Source: Sinomonas sp. ASV486
GTDB taxonomy: Bacteria; Actinomycetota; Actinomycetes; Actinomycetales; Micrococcaceae
Assembly: GCF_030908215.1 (NCBI RefSeq)
Contig: NZ_JAVFJK010000016.1
Location: 17,621 to 81,620, forward strand
Reading direction: 5' to 3'
Length of the DNA stretch: 64,000 bases
Shown: positions 46,287-53,726 of the stretch, piece by piece
Numbering within the stretch: position 1 is the stretch's first letter
Layout of the letters: each line of letters begins with the position of its first letter
Notes under the pieces: model-generated
The model's database searches: none
Seen by the model: the letters and a program-made list of their open reading frames with translations, nothing else
What the model was told of the DNA's origin: nothing
Translations under genes and position numbers: made by a program

Positions 46287-47405
46287 ATGGCTATGTGGGC
46301 GGTCGCGCGCGACTACGTCAATGACCTGAGATCCGCGGGCGTCGTCCGCGTCCGCCATTCGCTCAGGCCGGCCGTGAGCATGACCGTGGGTGCAGTGCTC
46401 GCCTACTTCATCGCCGAGACCGTCCTCGGACACACCATGCCGATCTTCGCCGCAACGTCGGCCCTCATCTCACTGGGCTTCGGGCGCGATCTCACGGTCC
46501 GCAAGGTGCTCGAGGTGGCCGTGGGATGCACGCTCGGGATCGCCGTCGGGGACCTCCTCATGCACGTTCTGGGCGACGGGCTCTGGCAGGCCGCCGTCAT
46601 CCTCTTCCTCTCGATCATGGTCGCCCGGTTCCTCGACCGCGGGGTGATCTTCGCAACGCAGCTCGGGCTCCAGTCCCTCTTCGTCGTGCTGCTGCCCGCG
46701 ACGACGGGCGGACCGTTCTCGCGGAGCCTCGACGCCGTCGTCGGCGGTCTCCTGGCCCTCACCCTCACCGCGGTGCTTCCCCGCGACCCACGCGTTGAGC
46801 CGCGTCGTGACCTCAAGGGCCTGCTCGAAATGTTCGGCACGATGCTGCGCGAATGCGCCGAGGCCCTCGCGGACGCCGATTCGACCCGCGCATGGCATGC
46901 ACTGGTCCGCGGCCGGAATTCGCAGTCAACGCTCGATGCGATCAGGGCGAGCCTCAAGTCCTCCTCCGAAGTGGCCCGCATCGCGCCCGCCTACCGACGC
47001 CACCGGGGCGAGATCGAGGAGCTCAGCAAGGCGGTCGGGTTCCTCGATCTGGCGATGCGCAACGGGCGCGTCGTCGCGCGCCGGCTGGCGTCGGTGATCA
47101 ACAACGCCGCCCTGACGCAAGCCGCCGCCGAGAGCATCGCCGAGCTGCTCAACGATACGGCGGACGCCCTCGACAGCGTCGCCGACGGGCTCATCGCCGA
47201 ACGCCGCGAGGAACGCGCGGCCCAGATGCGCTCGGCGCACCGCGCCCTCGCAGACATTGCCGCACGGGCGCACCCCAAGATCCTGCACGTGGAGCGGCTC
47301 GAGGGAGAAGCCCTCGTGGTCCTCCTGCGGCCCATGCTCGTGGACCTTCTCGAGGCCACCGGTGACGACCACGAGGAAGCGGTCGCCGCCCTGCCCAGGA
47401 TCTGA
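46287..47405 (+). CDS. FUSC-family membrane protein
   Basis: The 372-residue protein has a cluster of membrane helices at the N-terminus (about 25-165), including AAVSM-type and SLGFGRDLTVRKVLEVAVGC segments, followed by a long helical cytoplasmic region rich in Arg, Ala and Glu. The layout matches FUSC/aromatic-acid-exporter-like proteins. Substrate unknown. The ATG has no useful Shine-Dalgarno site; TAGACT ends 6 nt before it, suggesting a leaderless mRNA. Confidence 0.83.
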   Translation: MAMWAVARDYVNDLRSAGVVRVRHSLRPAVSMTVGAVLAYFIAETVLGHTMPIFAATSALISLGFGRDLTVRKVLEVAVGCTLGIAVGDLLMHVLGDGLWQAAVILFLSIMVARFLDRGVIFATQLGLQSLFVVLLPATTGGPFSRSLDAVVGGLLALTLTAVLPRDPRVEPRRDLKGLLEMFGTMLRECAEALADADSTRAWHALVRGRNSQSTLDAIRASLKSSSEVARIAPAYRRHRGEIEELSKAVGFLDLAMRNGRVVARRLASVINNAALTQAAAESIAELLNDTADALDSVADGLIAERREERAAQMRSAHRALADIAARAHPKILHVERLEGEALVVLLRPMLVDLLEATGDDHEEAVAALPRI

Positions 47406-47460
47406 CGGGCCCCGGCGTCCGTGCCGAGAAGTGTCGGCACCCTGCCCTAGCCTTGAGCGC

Positions 47461-48876
47461 ATGGCAACCAAGACCAGCACGCGCAGCACCGCCCGTTCCG
47501 GCAAGGCCCCCGGGTACCGATGCGCCGAGTGCGGCTGGACCACGGCAAAGTGGGTGGGCCGGTGCGGCGAGTGTCAGGAGTGGGGAACGGTCGAGGAGGT
47601 CGGCGCCGTCGTCGCGCGCACGACGGCGGCCACTTCCGTTCTCGAGCCGGCCCGCCTCATCGCGGACGTCGACGCCACGGACGCCGCGTTCCTGCCTACC
47701 GGAGTCGGTGAGCTCGATCGGGTGCTGGGCGGGGGGCTCGTTCCTGGGGCCGTGATCCTCCTCGCGGGCGAGCCAGGCGTGGGCAAGTCAACACTGCTGC
47801 TCGACGTCGCCGCGAAGGTCGGTGGCGGGCAGGGGGCGAGCTCAACGGCGCGGGACGTCCTGTACGTGACGGGCGAGGAATCCGCGGCGCAGGTCAAGCT
47901 GCGCGCGGAGAGGATCGACGCCGTCGCGCCACGCCTGTTCCTCGCCGCGGAGACGGACCTCTCCCAGGCCCTCGGCAACGTTGAGAAGATCGCGCCGCAG
48001 CTGCTCATCGTGGACTCCGTCCAGACCCTCTCGAGCCCCGAGGTGGACGGCAGCCCGGGCGGGGTGTCGCAGGTGCGCGAGGTGGCGGCGTCGATCATCG
48101 CGGCGGCGAAGCGGCGGAACATGACCACGCTGCTCGTCGGCCACGTGACCAAGGACGGCTCGATCGCGGGACCGCGGCTGCTCGAGCACCTCGTGGACGT
48201 CGTCTGCCAGTTCGAGGGCGAGCGCCATTCGCGGCTGCGGCTCCTGCGTGCCGTCAAGAACCGCTACGGACCCACCGACGAGGTGGGCTGCTTCGATCTG
48301 ACGGAGACCGGGATCGAGAGCGTCACGGATCCCTCGGGACTCTTCGTGTCCCGGACCAAGGAGCCCGTCTCAGGCACCTGCATCACGGTGACCCTCGAGG
48401 GGCGCCGGCCGCTCCTCGCGGAAGTCCAGTCGCTCCTCGCGGAGACCACGGCAGCGCAGCCGCGCCGGGCCACGAGCGGGCTCGACTCGTCGCGCGTCTC
48501 GATGCTCCTGGCGGTCCTGCAGCAGCGCGCCGGATGCCTCCTGCACAAGGACGACGCCTACATCGCCACTGTGGGCGGCGTGAAGCTCAGTGAGCCGGCC
48601 ACCGATCTCGCCGTCGCCCTCGCGGTGGCCTCCGCCAAGACGCGCACGGCGCTCCCCCAGCGGCTCATCGCGTTCGGCGAGGTGGGCCTCGCAGGCGAGG
48701 TACGGCCGGTGCCCGGCATCAGCAGACGCATCCAGGAGGCCCACCGCCTGGGGTTCACCCACGCCGTCGTGCCTGCGAGCCCCAACGGCCCAGGCGAGGT
48801 GCCCCCAGGGTTCCGGGTGAAAGAGGTGGCCCACGTCGCCGAGGCCCTCGAACTCCTGATCCCAGCCGCCGAGTAG
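47461..48876 (+). CDS. radA: DNA repair protein RadA
   Basis: The 471-residue protein has an N-terminal zinc finger (Cys 21, 24, 35, 38), the RecA-like ATPase core with Walker A GEPGVGKS at 103-110, the RadA-specific KNRYG motif (VKNRYGPTDEVG), and a C-terminal Lon-protease-like domain (GGVKLSEPATDLAVALA). RadA drives branch migration of recombination intermediates. The adjacent disA gene reproduces the conserved radA-disA pairing. TAGCCT ends 7 nt before the ATG and no ribosome site is seen, so the mRNA may be leaderless. Confidence 0.96.
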   Translation: MATKTSTRSTARSGKAPGYRCAECGWTTAKWVGRCGECQEWGTVEEVGAVVARTTAATSVLEPARLIADVDATDAAFLPTGVGELDRVLGGGLVPGAVILLAGEPGVGKSTLLLDVAAKVGGGQGASSTARDVLYVTGEESAAQVKLRAERIDAVAPRLFLAAETDLSQALGNVEKIAPQLLIVDSVQTLSSPEVDGSPGGVSQVREVAASIIAAAKRRNMTTLLVGHVTKDGSIAGPRLLEHLVDVVCQFEGERHSRLRLLRAVKNRYGPTDEVGCFDLTETGIESVTDPSGLFVSRTKEPVSGTCITVTLEGRRPLLAEVQSLLAETTAAQPRRATSGLDSSRVSMLLAVLQQRAGCLLHKDDAYIATVGGVKLSEPATDLAVALAVASAKTRTALPQRLIAFGEVGLAGEVRPVPGISRRIQEAHRLGFTHAVVPASPNGPGEVPPGFRVKEVAHVAEALELLIPAAE

Positions 48877-49037
48877 CGCGGGGCCCGGCTCCACGCCCGT
48901 CTCCGCCGGTCCCCAAGGCGGCGGATGTGCCCGAATCGTTGCCAAGTTAGGGCCCAGGACCGCGTCGCCTCGCGCGTCGCGCGGATACCATGGGATCCGG
49001 TGTCGCGCCACGCGAGGCCCAGGAAAGGGAAACTCTC

Positions 49038-50114
49038 ATGGTTCGGACCCCCGAGGAAGCGCTCAATGCCACCTTGGCTCGGGTCGCACCCGGAACCGCG
49101 CTTCGCGACGGCCTCGAACGCATCCTGCGCGGCCGCACCGGTGCCCTCATCGTCCTCGGCTACAACCCGACCGTTGAGTCGATCTGCTCGGGCGGCTTCG
49201 AGATCGGGATCGAGTTCTCCCCCACGCGCCTTCGCGAGCTCGCGAAGATGGATGGCGCCATCGTATGCGACAGGGACGCCCGCACGATCGTCAAAGCCGC
49301 CGTGCACCTCGTCCCTGACTCGTCGATCGAGACGTTCGAGTCCGGCACGCGTCACCGCACCGCGGAGCGGGTCGCGAAGCAGACCGGCCTCCCGGTCGTC
49401 TCGGTGAGCCAGTCCATGCAGATCATCGCGCTCTACGTACAGGGCATCCGACACGTCATCGAGGGCTCCGAGCGGGTGCTCGCGCGCGCCAACCAGGCCC
49501 TCGCGACACTCGAGCGCTACCGGGCCAGGCTCGACCAGGTCACCCACTCGCTGTCCGCCCTCGAGATCGAGGCCATGGTCACGGTCCGAGACGTCGCGCA
49601 GACGCTCCAGCGGCAGGAAATGGTGCGCCGCATCTCCGAGGAAATCGCCCACTATGTGCTCGAGCTCGGCGACGACGGCCGCCTCCTCGCCCTCCAGCTC
49701 GAGGAGCTGATCACCGGCCTGGGGCCGGGCGCGGACGTCGTGATCCGCGACTACGCGGGTGCCGACGTCTCCAACGAGACCATCGATGCCGCCGTCGAGG
49801 GGCTCATGGAGCTCACGAGCGTGGACCTCCTGGATCTCAACCGCATCGCCGCGATCCTCGGCTACGCGGGCGGGATCGAGACGCTCGACGCCGTCGTGCA
49901 CCCCCGCGGGTACCGCCTCATCTCCGGCCTCAAGCCCGTGCCGCGTGCCGTTGCGGACCGCCTCGTGGACCACTTCAACGGGCTCCAGAACCTGATGGCC
50001 GCCACCATCGACGACCTCATGACGGTGGACGGCATCGGCGAACAGCGTGCCAGGACCGTGCGCGAAGGGCTCTCCCGGATGGCGGAGACGAGCCTTCTGG
50101 ACCGCTTCCTCTAG
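49038..50114 (+). CDS. disA: Diadenylate cyclase DisA (c-di-AMP synthase)
   Basis: The 358-residue protein has the DAC domain with the DGA motif at 72-74 (KMDGAIVCD) and RHR at 105-107 (SGTRHRTAER), both catalytic for making c-di-AMP from two ATP. A helical spine follows, then C-terminal helix-hairpin-helix motifs (VDGIGEQRARTVREGL) that bind branched DNA. DisA scans DNA for lesions and links them to c-di-AMP level. The start at 49038 follows AGGAAAGGGA; upstream in-frame codons lack a site. It lies 161 bp after radA. Confidence 0.96.
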   Translation: MVRTPEEALNATLARVAPGTALRDGLERILRGRTGALIVLGYNPTVESICSGGFEIGIEFSPTRLRELAKMDGAIVCDRDARTIVKAAVHLVPDSSIETFESGTRHRTAERVAKQTGLPVVSVSQSMQIIALYVQGIRHVIEGSERVLARANQALATLERYRARLDQVTHSLSALEIEAMVTVRDVAQTLQRQEMVRRISEEIAHYVLELGDDGRLLALQLEELITGLGPGADVVIRDYAGADVSNETIDAAVEGLMELTSVDLLDLNRIAAILGYAGGIETLDAVVHPRGYRLISGLKPVPRAVADRLVDHFNGLQNLMAATIDDLMTVDGIGEQRARTVREGLSRMAETSLLDRFL

Positions 50115-50123
50115 GCGGGATTC

Positions 50124-50873
50124 CTACTTGAGCTCGAAGACCGCCTTCGAGCTCGTCACCGGTCCGAGCGACGCGGTCATGACGTAGATGCCCGGCTTGG
50201 GCTGCGTGGTGACTGCCTTGCATCCCTCGGTGCTGCGGACGCGGTCCCACGGGAAGTTCGCGGTTTCCGAGGCGCCCGCGGCAATGGTCTTGGGGAGGTC
50301 CTGAGCGCTCGCCTGGCAGTCCTTCGACGAGAAGACGCGGTCGGTGCCACTCACAACGAGGAACTCCATCTGCGTGGTCCCCACATTGACCTCGCACGGC
50401 ATCGGATTCCCGTTGGTCACCTTGAGCGTGAAGACGGGCTTCTCCGTGGGGGCGTAGCTCGGCTTGTCGGTGGACGCCGAGACGGTGATGAGGTGCTGGT
50501 CGCATGCCGGCGTCGGGGTGGCGGTTGGCGTCGCTGTGGGGTCGGCGCTCGCTCCGGCAGCGCTGGCCGCGGACGACGCCGACGGGTCGGCTCCCGCCGT
50601 CGACGTCGCCTTGGAGCTCGGGTCGGAACCGGAGCCTAAAGCAGCCGTGGACAGGGGCGCCGGGCTCTGGGCTACCGAGCCCACCGCCACGACGGCGGTC
50701 CAAATGCCCACCCCGAGCACACCAAGGATGAGGACCATGAGGACGAGAACAGCGAGGCGCCGCCTCCGGTACACCGCCGGGCTGACGCGGCGCGTACCCT
50801 GCGACCGAGTGCCCGCAGCGCGGCCCCCCGTCGAAGTCCGTGTTCCCGTTCCACCCTTGTCCTGCCCTGCCAT
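50124..50873 (-). CDS. Hypothetical membrane-anchored extracellular protein
   Basis: I do not recognise the family by name. The 249-residue protein has a short Arg-rich N-terminus, one membrane helix (about 40-65, LAVLVLMVLILGVLGVGIW), a Ser/Ala/Thr/Pro-rich linker, and a C-terminal beta-rich domain (about 130-249) with Cys pairs (PACDQ, MPCEVN, SKDCQ, EGCKAV). It resembles DUF4232-like or immunoglobulin-like surface domains. It converges with disA across 9 bp. TAGCCT ends 6 nt before the ATG, a leaderless pattern. Confidence 0.7.
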   Translation of the reverse strand: MAGQDKGGTGTRTSTGGRAAGTRSQGTRRVSPAVYRRRRLAVLVLMVLILGVLGVGIWTAVVAVGSVAQSPAPLSTAALGSGSDPSSKATSTAGADPSASSAASAAGASADPTATPTATPTPACDQHLITVSASTDKPSYAPTEKPVFTLKVTNGNPMPCEVNVGTTQMEFLVVSGTDRVFSSKDCQASAQDLPKTIAAGASETANFPWDRVRSTEGCKAVTTQPKPGIYVMTASLGPVTSSKAVFELK

Positions 50874-51015
50874 GCCTCTAGGCTACGGATCCACAGCCCG
50901 CTGAACCCCGCCGCCGCGCCGCTAGAGGCGTGGTCGAATCGCTGAGCCGCTGCTCCGTGACCAGGCTCGTGATCGTCACCGAGACGGTGCCGTTACAGTG
51001 GTGCAGACCCACACG

Positions 51016-51085
51016 GTGACCTCCAGATCGTGACCTCCAGATGGTGACCATCAGAACCTGACTTCCAGAACGTGACCCCCAGAAA
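51016..51085 (+). repeat. Five 14-bp tandem repeats just upstream of mutY
   Basis: Five units follow each other: gtgacctccagatc (51016), gtgacctccagatg (51030), gtgaccatcagaac (51044), ctgacttccagaac (51058), gtgacccccagaaa (51072). The period is not a multiple of three. The last unit and the following gg supply AGAAAGG, the likely ribosome site of mutY, so copy-number change could alter start-site context. Confidence 0.85.
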
Positions 51086-51092
51086 GGCTCCC

Positions 51093-52181
51093 GTGACCGC
51101 CACAGCCGCGCCCCGCCGTCGTGCGTCGCAGCGAGCAGCAGCGCCCGCGGCGGCAGCGCCCGCGGCGGCAGCGCTCCCGGACCCCGAGATGCTCGGCAGG
51201 CTGCACGCGACGCTCGTCGACTGGTTCGCACGCGAAGCGCGGGACCTGCCGTGGCGGGCCGCTGGCCGGACGCCGTGGGGAGTGCTCGTGAGTGAGGTCA
51301 TGCTCCAGCAGACGCCCGTGGCCCGCGTGCTGCCAGTGTGGCGGGAATGGATGGAGCGGTGGCCGCATCCCGCGGATCTGGCCGCCGAACCGGCTGGGGA
51401 GGCCGTGCGCGCGTGGGGCCGGCTCGGCTATCCGCGCCGGGCGCTCCGGCTGCACGCCGCCGCGACAGTCATCACGTCCGAGCATGGCGGCGAACTGCCA
51501 GACACCGAGGAAGGACTCCTTGCGTTGCCCGGCGTCGGCTCGTACACGGCCGCGGCGGTCGCGTCGTTCGCCTTCGGACGCCGGGCCACGGTGGTGGACA
51601 CGAACATCCGGCGGGTCCACGCGCGGCTCGTCGGCGGCGAGGCCCTTCCGGCCCCGACGCTGACCGCAGCCGAGCAGCGTCGCGCCACGGTGCTGCTGCC
51701 CGCCGACCGGGCGCAGTCCGTCGCCTGGAATGCCGCGACGATGGAGCTCGGCGCCATCGTGTGCACGGCCCGATCGCCGCGGTGCGCGGAGTGCCCAGTG
51801 TCGGATGCGTGCGCCTGGCTCGCCGCCGGCGAACCACCGCCCACCTACACCCCGCGGGGCCAGGCATGGCACGGGACCGACAGGCAGGTGCGAGGGGCCA
51901 TCATGGCAGTGCTGCGCGCGGCCCAGCACCCGTTGCAGCGCGATCTGCTCGAACCGCGTGGACCCGAGGACAGTGCCCGTGCAATGCCGGGCTCTGCGGG
52001 GTCCACGCGCTCGGCACCCTGCCCAACTCAATATTCCGTGGAAGGTACGGGACCTGTCGGGGAGGCCTTGGCTCGCCTCCACGCGCTGCGTACTGGGCCC
52101 GAGCAGCTCGAACGGGCCCTCGCGGGCCTTCTCGCGGACGGCCTCGCGGTTGAGGTCGAGGGATCCCTGCAGCTTCCGTGA
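51093..52181 (+). CDS. mutY: A/G-specific adenine glycosylase MutY
   Basis: MutY removes adenine mispaired with 8-oxoguanine. The 362-residue product has the helix-hairpin-helix and catalytic region LPGVGSYTAAAVASFAFG with VDTNIRRVHARL, the N-terminal VSEVMLQQTPVARVLPVW signature, and a C-x6-C-x2-C-x5-C iron-sulfur loop (CTARSPRCAECPVSDAC). The C-terminal part (about 270-362) lacks a clear NUDIX-like 8-oxoG recognition domain and ends early compared with long MutY forms. Start GTG 51093 is preferred because AGAAAGG lies 4 nt upstream; GTG 51072 within the tandem repeats is also in frame. Confidence 0.92.
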   Translation: MTATAAPRRRASQRAAAPAAAAPAAAALPDPEMLGRLHATLVDWFAREARDLPWRAAGRTPWGVLVSEVMLQQTPVARVLPVWREWMERWPHPADLAAEPAGEAVRAWGRLGYPRRALRLHAAATVITSEHGGELPDTEEGLLALPGVGSYTAAAVASFAFGRRATVVDTNIRRVHARLVGGEALPAPTLTAAEQRRATVLLPADRAQSVAWNAATMELGAIVCTARSPRCAECPVSDACAWLAAGEPPPTYTPRGQAWHGTDRQVRGAIMAVLRAAQHPLQRDLLEPRGPEDSARAMPGSAGSTRSAPCPTQYSVEGTGPVGEALARLHALRTGPEQLERALAGLLADGLAVEVEGSLQLP

Positions 52182-52209
52182 GGCGCCAAGCGCTCTGGCA
52201 ATGTCCTAC

Positions 52210-52269
52210 GCACAAGTACCGGATCTCCGCGAGCACCGGATCTCCGCGCACAAGTACCGGATCTCCGCG
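52210..52269. repeat. Three direct repeats between mutY and the lipoprotein gene
   Basis: accggatctccgcg occurs at 52218-52231, 52235-52248 and 52256-52269. The first and third are embedded in a longer identical gcacaagtaccggatctccgcg. There is no obvious function. Confidence 0.7.
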
Positions 52270-52309
52270 GTCGCAACCGATTCGCGGCCACATCGAGACC
52301 TCAGCTGTG

Positions 52310-52338
52310 TTGAGGGAGAGTCCGCCGAGACCTAGGCT
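52310..52338 (+). promoter_or_regulatory. Promoter of the small lipoprotein gene
   Basis: TTGAGG (52310-52315), 17 nt, then TAGGCT (52333-52338). The ATG at 52345 is 6 nt past the -10 box, so transcription would start at or next to the start codon, giving a leaderless mRNA. Confidence 0.6.
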
Positions 52339-52344
52339 CCTCGC

Positions 52345-52830
52345 ATGCATGGGAGGACGCTCCTCGTTGCCGTTTCGGTGGGCATCCTGACGGCAACCCC
52401 TCTAGTGGCCTGCCAGGGACCCGTGGCGTGCCCGGCGATCGCGGCGGCCCCCTTCCTCACAATCCACATCACCGAGAACCTCGCGGCGAGGTTGAACCCC
52501 CTGTCGGTCACTGCCACGGCCTGCCAGGACAATGGGTGCCATGACGGCCCGCTCGCCCTGACCGAGGAGCAGCCCGCCAGTCCCGCGACCCAGAGTGCGG
52601 CGGCAGCGAGTTCATCGACAGGCAAGGTCGGGCGGATCAACATGGGGCTCCTCACCGAGACGCCCATCGACCTCACCGTCGCCGGCCACGACCTCCTCGG
52701 CACTGGCATCGGCCCCCACCGCCTCCAATTCGCGCCGAACATTTCCTACCCGTGGGGCTACGGATGTCCGCGCGTCGTCACCGCCGACGCCACGTGGGAC
52801 ACCACTGGACTCCGCCGGTCGGGTCCGTAA
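52345..52830 (+). CDS. Small putative lipoprotein of unknown function
   Basis: The 161-residue product has a typical signal peptide with lipobox LVAC at 20-23 (TPLVACQGP), then short hydrophobic and Ala/Ser-rich stretches and Cys pairs (TACQDNGCHDG, WGYGCPRVV). No known domain is visible. The mature part could form a small disulfide-stabilised surface domain. It is transcribed away from mutY with its own promoter and no ribosome site. Confidence 0.65.
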   Translation: MHGRTLLVAVSVGILTATPLVACQGPVACPAIAAAPFLTIHITENLAARLNPLSVTATACQDNGCHDGPLALTEEQPASPATQSAAAASSSTGKVGRINMGLLTETPIDLTVAGHDLLGTGIGPHRLQFAPNISYPWGYGCPRVVTADATWDTTGLRRSGP

Positions 52831-52945
52831 TGGCCCTGGGCCTGGAGCTCTGCCAAGACGCGGCTCCTACCGGTCTGCGTCCCTCGACACGAAGACCACC
52901 ACGGCGTCGGCAACCCTCGAGCCACTCGGCCTTGGGGCAGGGTGA

Positions 52946-53497
52946 CTACTCGCGCGCCCGCCCCGGCAGCCACTTGATCATGCGCGTGTTGCCGAGGGTG
53001 TTCGGCTTGACCCTCGCGAGGTCGAGGAACTCCGCCACACCTTCGTCCTGCGAGCGCAGCAGCTCCGAGTACACCTCGGGATCCACGCCGGACTGGTCGG
53101 CCATCACCTCGAATCCGTGCCGCTCGAAGAAGCGCACCTCGAAGGTGAGGCAGAAGACCCGCTGCACGCCGACGTCGTGCGCATCAGCGAGCAGCCGCTC
53201 CACGAGCGCGTGCCCGACGCCGCGGCCCCGCCATGCGTCCGCGGCAGCGAGGGTTCGGATCTCCGCGAGGTCCTCCCACATGACGTGCAACGCGCCGCAC
53301 CCGATGATCTCGCCGTCCGGAACCTGCGCGACGACGAACTCCTGGATCGCTTCGTAGTACGCCACCGACTCCTTCGAGATGAGGATCCGGCGTTCGGCAA
53401 GCGGCGCGACGAGCTGCCGGATCGCCGCGACGTCGCCGGTTCGCGCGCGCCGCAGAGTGAACGGCGGGGCAGCGGTCTCGGTCGGGGCGTGAGTCAT
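52946..53497 (-). CDS. GNAT amino-acid N-acetyltransferase (mycobacterial-type ArgA)
   Basis: The 183-residue GNAT protein has the acetyl-CoA site WRGRGVGHALVERLL (Q/RxxGxG/A pattern), IRQLVAPLAERRILI near the start, and a terminal LGNTRMIKWLPGR. This matches the short stand-alone glutamate N-acetyltransferase used by mycobacteria for the first step of arginine synthesis (Rv2747 type, 174 residues). No arginine genes are adjacent, so the specificity is inferred. The start at 53497 is preferred over 53638 because TAGGAT ends 7 nt before it. Confidence 0.8.
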   Translation of the reverse strand: MTHAPTETAAPPFTLRRARTGDVAAIRQLVAPLAERRILISKESVAYYEAIQEFVVAQVPDGEIIGCGALHVMWEDLAEIRTLAAADAWRGRGVGHALVERLLADAHDVGVQRVFCLTFEVRFFERHGFEVMADQSGVDPEVYSELLRSQDEGVAEFLDLARVKPNTLGNTRMIKWLPGRARE

Positions 53498-53683
53498 GCG
53501 CTCAATCCTAGTTCTGCGCACGACGGCGCCGCGGGTCGCCTTCCGCTTGGGTCGGGGCTGCCCCAGGGCGGACAGCCTGCGCCGACCGTCTATGGCGTGT
53601 CCTGCGGAGCAATCGGGAGCAACTTCAGCTCGGCACATACCCCATCAGCGTCTTCTAGTTTGTTCGCATCATGTGCGATAGTA

Positions 53684-53699
53684 TCGAATACATATTCGA
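53684..53699. promoter_or_regulatory. Candidate SOS box (LexA site) upstream of the HNH gene
   Basis: TCGAAT-acat-ATTCGA is a perfect palindrome matching the actinobacterial LexA consensus TCGAAC-N4-GTTCGA with C/T and G/A at the inner positions. It lies 28 bp before the start codon. A second small inverted repeat, tcgca-N5-tgcga, is at 53664-53678. The equivalent 13E12 repeat genes of Mycobacterium tuberculosis carry SOS boxes. Confidence 0.75.
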
Positions 53700-53726
53700 G
53701 AAACCACGTGAACCGAAGGGGGCGGG

